Shown here one piece after another: positions 5,274-10,395 of a stretch of DNA of 10,395 nucleotides. The translations under genes were made by a program, and so were the position numbers. The stretch's first letter is position 1; each line of letters starts with the position of its first letter. The DNA lies in contig CAIQCE010000103.1 of the NCBI GenBank assembly GCA_903870185.1, forward strand, positions 1 through 10,395. The letters run 5' to 3'. Below the pieces are notes generated by a model. It ran no database searches. It was not told the origin of the DNA and worked only from the letters and a program-made list of their open reading frames with translations. The stretch is from an uncultured Gammaproteobacteria bacterium (GTDB lineage Bacteria > Pseudomonadota > Gammaproteobacteria > Coxiellales > Coxiellaceae).

Positions 5274-8099
5274 ATGGCCGAGATACGCATTCGTGGGGCA
5301 AGAACTCACAATCTTAAAAATATTGATTTAGATTTGCCCAGAGATCAACTCGTTGTAATTACCGGATTATCGGGATCTGGAAAATCTTCTTTGGCTTTCG
5401 ATACGCTCTATGCAGAAGGTCAGCGGCGTTATGTGGAGTCTCTCTCGGCTTATGCTCGTCAATTTTTGTCGATGATGTCAAAGCCTGATGTAGATCTCAT
5501 CGAAGGGCTTTCCCCTGCGATTTCCATCGAACAAAAAACCGCTTCTCATAATCCTCGCTCGACGGTAGGAACCATTACCGAGATCTACGATTATTTAAGG
5601 CTGCTATACGCGCGAGTCGGTGAGCCGCGTTGCCCCGTGCATCATAATGAGCTTCAGGCCCAAACGGTCAGTCAAATGGTGGATGCCGTTTTAGAATTGC
5701 CGGAAGGTTCGATGGTAATGCTGTTGGCGCCACTCGTGCGGGAACGTAAGGGCGAACATCTGCAAGTTTTCGAATCCTTGCGGACTTCAGGATTTATTCG
5801 GGTTCGAGTCAACGGAACCATTTATGAGCTCGATGAAGTGCCGAAGCTGAGCTTGAGGCAGAAACATAATATCGATGCCGTAGTGGATCGATTTAAAGTC
5901 AGAGCCGATTTACAGCAACGAATTGCGGAATCCATCGAAACGGCTTTAACATTAAGCAATGGATTGATTACGCTCTTGATCGTCGAAGAAAAAAAGCAAA
6001 CTGAGAAAGTTTTTTCAGCTCGATTTGCTTGCATGGAATGTGGTTATAGTTTGGAAGAACTGGAGCCCCGATTATTTTCATTTAACAATCCAGTGGGTGC
6101 TTGTCCTGCTTGCGATGGATTGGGAATGAAGCAACATTTTGATCCCCTGAAAGTCGTGCATGATCCTCAAATGAGTTTGGCCGATGGTGCGATTCGAGGA
6201 TGGGACCGACGCAATCTTTATTATTTTCAATTATTATCTGCATTGGCCGATCACTATGATTTTTCAGTGGAGCTGCCTTTCGCTAAATTATCTAAAAAAA
6301 TTCAGAATTTAATTTTGAATGGCAGCGGTGATGAAGTCATTAAGTTTTATTATGTGAATCACAAAGGCAAAAAAACTAAACGAGCCCATCCTTTCGAAGG
6401 CGTATTGCCGAATATGGAGCGACGCTATCGAGAAACTGATTCAGGCGCCATTCGTGAAGATTTATCTAAATATTTATCCAATCACGAGTGTAGCGAATGC
6501 AATGGTAGCCGTTTGAAAATAGAAGCTCGAAATGTATTCGTAGGGATGAGGAATTTGCCCTCAGTTGCAGATCTCCCCATCGCTGATGCGCTGGAATTTT
6601 TTCACACGATTCAATTTAAAGGCAATAAGGCTGAGATTGCTGAAAAGATTTTAAAAGAAGTGTGCGATCGACTCAGCTTCCTTGTGAATGTGGGGTTGAA
6701 TTATCTTTGTTTATCGAGGAAATCTGATTCTTTATCGGGTGGGGAAGCACAACGAATTCGGTTGGCGAGTCAGATCGGTTCAGGTCTAGTGGGGGTGATG
6801 TATATTTTGGACGAACCTTCTATCGGTTTACATCAACGCGATAATGAACGCCTATTAAAAACTTTATTTCATCTGCGGGATTTGGGGAATACGGTGATTG
6901 TGGTCGAGCATGATGAAGATGCGATATTAAGCGCAGATTATGTGGTTGATATTGGACCCGGCGCCGGTGTTCGAGGCGGGCATGTGGTGGCAAAAGGTAC
7001 GCCTAAAGAAATCATGAAGAATCCTGATTCATTAACGGGCCAATATTTATCAGGGACGAAATGTATCGAGATTCCCAAGCAAAGAATTCAAGCAGACTCT
7101 AAGCCCAGAATTAAATTAAACGGAGCAACCTGCAATAATTTAAAAGAGGTGAATGTAGAAATCCCACTCGGCTTGATGACATGTATTACGGGTGTTTCCG
7201 GTTCGGGTAAATCGAGTTTGATCAACGATACTTTGTATCCCATCGTCGCGAAAGAATTGAATGGTTCTTCGCAGATTCAACCGGGCCCTTATAAAAGCAT
7301 TACTGGTTTAGAATATTTAGATAAAGTGGTAGATATCGATCAAAGCCCGATTGGTAGAACCCCTCGATCGAATCCCGCAACTTACACAGGATTATTCACG
7401 CCCATTCGAGAATTGTTTTCAGCGACACAAGAATCACGTTCACGCGGTTATCAACCTGGTCGATTTAGTTTCAATGTGAAAGGTGGACGTTGTGAAGCGT
7501 GTGAAGGCGATGGATTGATTAAAGTTGAAATGCATTTCCTAGCAGATGTTTATGTGACTTGCGATATGTGCAAAGGTAAGCGCTATAATCGAGAAACCTT
7601 AGAAATTTTGTACAAAGGCAAAAATATTCACGAAGTTTTATCGATGACAGTCGAGCAAGCTTTGGAATTTTTCGCACCTGTTCCGATGATTGCGCGAAAA
7701 TTGCAAACGTTGTTGGATGTGGGGCTTTCTTATATTGCATTAGGCCAAAGTGCGACTACTTTATCCGGTGGAGAGGCGCAGCGAATTAAATTATCTAAAG
7801 AACTATCGAAGCGTGATACCGGCAGAACCTTATATATTTTAGATGAGCCCACGACGGGTTTGCATTTCCACGATATCGTTCAGCTGCTCAATGTATTGCA
7901 TCGGTTGCGTGATAATGGCAATACCATTGTTGTGATCGAACATAATCTTGATGTCATTAAAACTGCCGATTGGATTATCGATTTAGGCCCTGAGGGTGGT
8001 TCAGGTGGGGGCCAGATTTTAGTGACCGGCACCCCTGAAAAAGTCGCTCAGGATTTGCATTCACATACGGCAAGATTTTTAAAGAAGTTGTTGGGGTAA
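5274..8099 (+). CDS. uvrA: Excinuclease ABC subunit A (UvrA)
   Basis: ATPase that scans DNA with UvrB and recognises lesions to start nucleotide excision repair in the cytosol. 941 residues, the same length class as E. coli UvrA (940), and apparently intact. First ABC half: Walker A GLSGSGKSS (31-39, Lys37), zinc module Cys253/256...Cys277/280, signature LSGGEAQRIRL starting at 487, then ILDEPSIGLHQRD. Second half: Walker A GVSGSGKSS (640-648, Lys646), zinc Cys740/743...Cys763/766, signature LSGGEAQRIKL starting at 830, and ILDEPTTGLH. An additional CSEC pair near residue 404 is also a normal UvrA feature. The start at ATG 5274 aligns with other UvrAs; the Shine-Dalgarno (GATGGGA, about 11 nt away) is weak. 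It diverges from the YajR-like/ssb unit and is followed by a terminator. Confidence 0.98.
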   Translation: MAEIRIRGARTHNLKNIDLDLPRDQLVVITGLSGSGKSSLAFDTLYAEGQRRYVESLSAYARQFLSMMSKPDVDLIEGLSPAISIEQKTASHNPRSTVGTITEIYDYLRLLYARVGEPRCPVHHNELQAQTVSQMVDAVLELPEGSMVMLLAPLVRERKGEHLQVFESLRTSGFIRVRVNGTIYELDEVPKLSLRQKHNIDAVVDRFKVRADLQQRIAESIETALTLSNGLITLLIVEEKKQTEKVFSARFACMECGYSLEELEPRLFSFNNPVGACPACDGLGMKQHFDPLKVVHDPQMSLADGAIRGWDRRNLYYFQLLSALADHYDFSVELPFAKLSKKIQNLILNGSGDEVIKFYYVNHKGKKTKRAHPFEGVLPNMERRYRETDSGAIREDLSKYLSNHECSECNGSRLKIEARNVFVGMRNLPSVADLPIADALEFFHTIQFKGNKAEIAEKILKEVCDRLSFLVNVGLNYLCLSRKSDSLSGGEAQRIRLASQIGSGLVGVMYILDEPSIGLHQRDNERLLKTLFHLRDLGNTVIVVEHDEDAILSADYVVDIGPGAGVRGGHVVAKGTPKEIMKNPDSLTGQYLSGTKCIEIPKQRIQADSKPRIKLNGATCNNLKEVNVEIPLGLMTCITGVSGSGKSSLINDTLYPIVAKELNGSSQIQPGPYKSITGLEYLDKVVDIDQSPIGRTPRSNPATYTGLFTPIRELFSATQESRSRGYQPGRFSFNVKGGRCEACEGDGLIKVEMHFLADVYVTCDMCKGKRYNRETLEILYKGKNIHEVLSMTVEQALEFFAPVPMIARKLQTLLDVGLSYIALGQSATTLSGGEAQRIKLSKELSKRDTGRTLYILDEPTTGLHFHDIVQLLNVLHRLRDNGNTIVVIEHNLDVIKTADWIIDLGPEGGSGGGQILVTGTPEKVAQDLHSHTARFLKKLLG

Positions 8100-8103
8100 C
8101 ATT

Positions 8104-8122
8104 AGGTGCCAGGCACCTTTTT
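8104..8122 (+). terminator. Intrinsic terminator after uvrA
   Basis: AGGTGCC (8104-8110) and GGCACCT (8112-8118) are perfect reverse complements, realistically a 5-6 bp stem with a 3-5 nt loop, followed by TTTTT (8118-8122). It starts 4 nt after the uvrA stop. A degenerate second copy (AGGCGCAGGCACCTTT, 8123-8138) follows directly and has lost part of its left arm. Confidence 0.75.
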
Positions 8123-8140
8123 AGGCGCAGGCACCTTTCT

Positions 8141-8157
8141 CTTAATATTATTTTAAG
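8141..8157 (+). promoter_or_regulatory. PmrA-type operator upstream of the effector-like gene
   Basis: CTTAAT-ATTAT-TTTAAG fits the enterobacterial PmrA box YTTAAK-N5-YTTAAK at every defined position. Its first nine bases, CTTAATATT, also match the cTTAATatT element reported for PmrA control of icm/dot and effector genes in Legionella and Coxiella (from memory). It occupies the -35 position relative to TATACT at 8168-8173, 10 nt upstream of that hexamer, as expected for an activator replacing a poor -35. AT-rich chance matches are possible. Confidence 0.55.
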
Positions 8158-8167
8158 AAACACTAAA

Positions 8168-8173
8168 TATACT
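8168..8173 (+). promoter_or_regulatory. -10 hexamer of the effector-like gene
   Basis: TATACT (5 of 6 consensus positions) lies about 44 nt upstream of ATG 8217. The region 17 nt upstream (8145-8150, ATATTA) is not a sigma-70 -35 but falls inside the PmrA-like box. The start codon itself has AAGGAG at 8202-8207, 9 nt away. Confidence 0.45.
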
Positions 8174-8216
8174 ATCAAAATCACCATTCATTTGATCGCA
8201 CAAGGAGAAGAGATAT

Positions 8217-10187
8217 ATGCGAGGGTTCTTTAAAGCCAAAACTGAAGCACAAATTGCATCAGAGAATGCTGCGCTAGAAGCAGCACAAAAAACCGCGCGA
8301 GGGCCTATTGAAAATAAGATTCATGCACTCAATGATAAAGCTATGCCAGCGGTTGATGCACCTATACTCGACATATTAAAAAATATTCATGATTATGTTC
8401 ATGCCTGTCATTTAATCTTAACGGATCTTCACGCTATTAAAGGCATCACAAAGGAGGCTAAGCACAAAATAGATGAAGCCTCTAAGATGCTGAAATTCTA
8501 TAGGGCTATGCTTGATGTGGCTGCCGATAATACATTAACTATCATTGGCCTTGGTTTGAAAATGGGCGGTTATTTGGATGAGCATTATACTCTATCCCTT
8601 GAGTCCCTTTTTATCCCGTTCTATACACCTGATATTAGTAGCCTTGCCTATACTAGCTCTCCAGGTCTTCCAGGATTTAAAAAAATCACTTTAACAGCTA
8701 AGAAACTTTCTATTGCAGATGATAATGAAAATGCTGTCTATACCTTACTCGAAAAGTTAGGGGGTCGGTTATCCGGGATGATGGAATTATTGAAGGAGAG
8801 GGCGGATGAGTTGGCTCATTTTACTAAGCAGCGAATAGAACATTTGCCTCCCCTCGTATTAGCTAGAGCCTTTCCAGTGCCAAAAGGATTTAAGGATCGA
8901 GTGTCGGTGAAATTTCCTTCGCTAGCAAAAGCCGTGAAAGTGCCAGCAAAAGTGCCCGAGGAAGTCGAAATTCAAATAGCCAGATACTTGGAATCAAATC
9001 CAGGTCTAAATCCAAAAACAGAACTAGAGTGGTACCAAGCTTATCAAGGGATTAATCATGAAAATCAAAAGAAATGGATGAATGATTTGATGTCGATTGC
9101 CCAAATCTTTTTAGATGATTTAAAAGCATCGATATCAGAAGCTCTGAAGGAAAAAAAGGATGAGCCTGTTCTACCACGTAATAAAGTGCTTTCATTAAAA
9201 TACCTTCCAACCGAAAACGAGGGACTCGGCACTTTAAGAGTTGAACTGGTGGAAACGAATGGTTCAACGACTTATAAATTTGGTCTTGATCGAGTGACGA
9301 TAGAGGGTGTGCGTGCTCCAGCTCCGACTGTGGCCCTGGCTAGTATAGCTCCAATGGGTTTAGCGCTGGAGGCCTCTCCTCCTTCTCCAGTTTTAGGAAC
9401 GGAACTCAATCCATTAGCTTCATCCGGCAAAGCTGCTCCAGCTAAAGAAGTAGAAGTAGAACCAGCTCCAGCCAGTATAATTCCAACGACTTCAGCAGCG
9501 GCGGCTCCTCCTCCTCCTCCTCCTCCTCCTTCTCCGGTTGTTGGAATGGAGCCTAATTTATTAGCTGTACCAACACCAACACCAACACCAACACCAACAC
9601 CAACACCAACACCAACTCCAGCACCAGCACCAGCACCAGCACCAGCACCAGCACCAGCACCAGTTCCAGCTCCAGTTCCAGCACCAGCACCAGCACCAGC
9701 TCCGGAATCAAAATCAGCAACTGGTGCAGCTTTAGCTTTAATTGATGCGGGATTGGAAGAGGCAGAGGTGGGTTTAGGGGCTGTGGAAGTTAATCCTTTA
9801 GCAGCTGCAGCACCAGAAGCCGAAGCCGAAGCCGAAGCCGAAGATGAGGCTGAAGAAAACACTGAAAACACAGTTGCCCCAAAGCCTACTTCTACAGGAT
9901 CTAAGGCCGCTAGTTCTAGCTTAATGACTCGATTGTGGAAATTTATTCAGTATATACTTCAGTGCTTCCAAATCTTTAATCCATGGCGTCAGCGGAGGGC
10001 TCCTGCTCTTGAAGCTGGGTCACTAGCAGCTGCGGCAGGAAGTCATCCTGATGCGGCTAGAAGAAGATCTCCGTCTGATTCTGATGTTTCAGCAGTATCG
10101 CCTGCTGCCACACCATCTGCTATATCTCGCGAAAGAACAGGCTCATCAGGCCTGGAAAGCCCAGCCCGACCTGCACAGAAAATGTAG
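8217..10187 (+). CDS. Unknown protein with low-complexity Pro/Ala/Glu C-terminal half; candidate secreted effector
   Basis: 656 residues; I recognise no family. ATG 8217 with AAGGAG 9 nt upstream is a clear start. No signal peptide or obvious N-terminal membrane segment. Residues 1 to about 350 look like an ordered, largely helical domain (for example EAAQKTARGPIENKIHALND and ENAVYTLLEKLGGRLSGMME). From about 360 the sequence is low complexity: eight prolines (431-438), PT/PA dipeptides (452-496), an AE-rich stretch (534-549), then Ser/Pro/Arg. A motif like LG(T/AV)E(L/V)NPLA recurs at 390-401 and 518-529, with a diverged copy at 439-450. Around 568-594 lies an amphipathic, Trp/Phe-rich segment (LWKFIQYILQCFQIFNPWRQ) that could bind membrane. 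The stop TAG is inside the repeat array at 10183, so the C-terminus may not be original. With the PmrA-like operator, this suggests a Dot/Icm effector; a cell-envelope or structural protein is the alternative. Confidence 0.8.
   Translation: MRGFFKAKTEAQIASENAALEAAQKTARGPIENKIHALNDKAMPAVDAPILDILKNIHDYVHACHLILTDLHAIKGITKEAKHKIDEASKMLKFYRAMLDVAADNTLTIIGLGLKMGGYLDEHYTLSLESLFIPFYTPDISSLAYTSSPGLPGFKKITLTAKKLSIADDNENAVYTLLEKLGGRLSGMMELLKERADELAHFTKQRIEHLPPLVLARAFPVPKGFKDRVSVKFPSLAKAVKVPAKVPEEVEIQIARYLESNPGLNPKTELEWYQAYQGINHENQKKWMNDLMSIAQIFLDDLKASISEALKEKKDEPVLPRNKVLSLKYLPTENEGLGTLRVELVETNGSTTYKFGLDRVTIEGVRAPAPTVALASIAPMGLALEASPPSPVLGTELNPLASSGKAAPAKEVEVEPAPASIIPTTSAAAAPPPPPPPPSPVVGMEPNLLAVPTPTPTPTPTPTPTPTPAPAPAPAPAPAPAPVPAPVPAPAPAPAPESKSATGAALALIDAGLEEAEVGLGAVEVNPLAAAAPEAEAEAEAEDEAEENTENTVAPKPTSTGSKAASSSLMTRLWKFIQYILQCFQIFNPWRQRRAPALEAGSLAAAAGSHPDAARRRSPSDSDVSAVSPAATPSAISRERTGSSGLESPARPAQKM
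9507..9530 (+). repeat. (CCT)8 microsatellite encoding octaproline
   Basis: Eight uninterrupted CCT codons encode residues 431-438. Identical codons point to recent slippage expansion; changes in copy number would keep frame and alter only the length of the polyproline run. Confidence 0.9.
9570..9704 (+). repeat. Hexanucleotide tandem repeats encoding (PT)n then (PA)n
   Basis: Eight CCA-ACA/ACT units (9570-9617) are followed by CCA-GCA units and CCA-GTT/GCT variants (9618-9704), giving a 45-residue Pro-Thr then Pro-Ala linker (residues 452-496). The near-identical hexamers are a variable-number repeat candidate; being multiples of three, length changes do not shift frame. Confidence 0.9.
9816..9842 (+). 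repeat. (GAAGCC)4 repeat encoding an AE tract
   Basis: Four perfect GAAGCC units plus GAA encode alternating Glu-Ala (residues 534-542), continuing into a less regular acidic stretch to about 549. It is a third independent in-frame microsatellite in the same gene. Confidence 0.85.
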
Positions 10188-10395
10188 GTTAGCGCCATTG
10201 TAGATTTGTCCCGTTGTAGGTTGGTCCATTGTAGGTTGGACCCAAGCGTAGCGCGGGCCATATATGGACTCATCCGTTTTGAGAAGGATTTTTTTGTGTT
10301 GACCGATAAGAGAAGTGACTGCGTTCATATATTCGGCATCACCAGTATCCTGGGTGCCCTGATGAAATTCGCGCTGTTCTACCTCCTCATCAACA
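10146..10395 (-). CDS. Partial unknown gene entering from the right edge; C-terminus made of repeat DNA
   Basis: On the minus strand one frame is open from the edge to TGA at 10148-10146, 82 residues; the other two minus frames carry stops within the first 15 nt or so. The first 44 residues (for example DEEVEQREF, YMNAVTSLIGQHKKILLKTD) are hydrophilic, look like ordinary coding sequence and match no family I know. From 10260 on, the residues (GPRYAWVQP, then QPTTGQIYNGANLH) are translated repeat array, and the last ones are antisense to the effector-like gene, overlapping it by 42 nt. This suggests that the native 3' end was replaced by the repeat. The 5' end is outside the window. Confidence 0.4.
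   Translation of the reverse strand, partial: VDEEVEQREFHQGTQDTGDAEYMNAVTSLIGQHKKILLKTDESIYGPRYAWVQPTMDQPTTGQIYNGANLHFLCRSGWAFQA
10183..10260. repeat. Array of element left ends: three 15-16 nt stubs plus a longer arm
   Basis: Four consecutive copies of the element's left end start at 10183 (TGTAGGTTAGCGCCAT), 10199 (TGTAGATTTGTCCCGT), 10215 (TGTAGGTTGGTCCAT) and 10230 (TGTAGGTTGGACCCAAGCG). The last continues as a nearly full left arm to 10260, where it stops at GCGGGCCA; no right arm follows. The first stub provides the stop codon of the upstream gene. Confidence 0.8.

Noticed and set aside
5167..5301. 45-residue N-terminal extension of the YajR-like transporter
   Set aside because: It would overlap the uvrA start by 28 nt on the opposite strand, lacks YajR similarity, and the ATG at 5166 gives the family's normal length.
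9507..9704. CRISPR array or direct-repeat locus in the hexamer region
   Set aside because: There are no unique spacers of constant length; it is a coding microsatellite with an intact reading frame.
9272..9871. Minus-strand 199-codon frame with long GAGAGA and GVGVGV runs
   Set aside because: It is the antisense of the CCAGCA/CCAACA/CCT repeats of the effector-like gene. The opposite strand has the start, ribosome-binding site, promoter elements and a long non-repetitive N-terminal domain.
10261..10395. Plus-strand coding sequence at the right edge
   Set aside because: The frame starting with ATG 10264 meets TGA within about 40 nt, while the minus strand has an open frame from the edge with ordinary codon use.

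Overview
The window looks like a gammaproteobacterial chromosome segment of moderate GC, most likely from the Legionellales (Legionella/Coxiella-like, host-associated). The UvrA is a full-length gammaproteobacterial type. The order ssb - YajR-like transporter - uvrA matches, from memory, the Coxiella/Legionella arrangement. The last large gene resembles a type IVB (Dot/Icm) effector candidate with a PmrA-like operator. The assignment is inference; no rRNA or other taxonomic marker is present.

Layout. (1) 1-188: a palindromic inverted-repeat element followed by a small GC-rich hairpin unit. The element reaches almost to the start of a sugar-porter-type MFS gene (+, 189-1433). (2) 1434-1687: a second copy of the same composite repeat, between convergent genes. 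(3) 1688-3090 (-): a two-gene unit of an apolipoprotein N-acyltransferase (Lnt)-like gene with a gutted catalytic domain, then a small cupin-fold protein. (4) 3091-3328: a possible promoter, a third inverted-repeat element with a candidate 5-bp target duplication, and a stem-loop after ssb. (5) 3329-5166 (-): a YajR-like MFS transporter and ssb, 26 nt apart and probably co-transcribed. They diverge from uvrA (+, 5274-8099). (6) 8100-8216: a terminator, then a PmrA-type operator with a -10 hexamer. (7) 8217-10187 (+): a 656-residue protein of unknown family with an alpha-helical-looking N-terminal half. Its C-terminal half is low complexity, with polyproline, PT/PA and AE tracts. (8) 10183-10260: an array of repeat-end fragments that supplies the stop codon of that gene. 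A partial minus-strand gene entering from the right edge also runs into it.

How the parts relate. uvrA and ssb are the conserved DNA-repair/replication core. The MFS genes, the decayed Lnt-like gene and the effector-like gene are accessory. Most repeat copies sit at gene ends, and three coding regions have boundaries touched by repeat DNA: the MFS N-terminal side, the effector-like stop codon and the C-terminus of the right-edge gene. The strongest novelty candidates are the PmrA-controlled, repeat-rich putative effector and the self-nested repeat family with hairpin units that change sequence but keep pairing.
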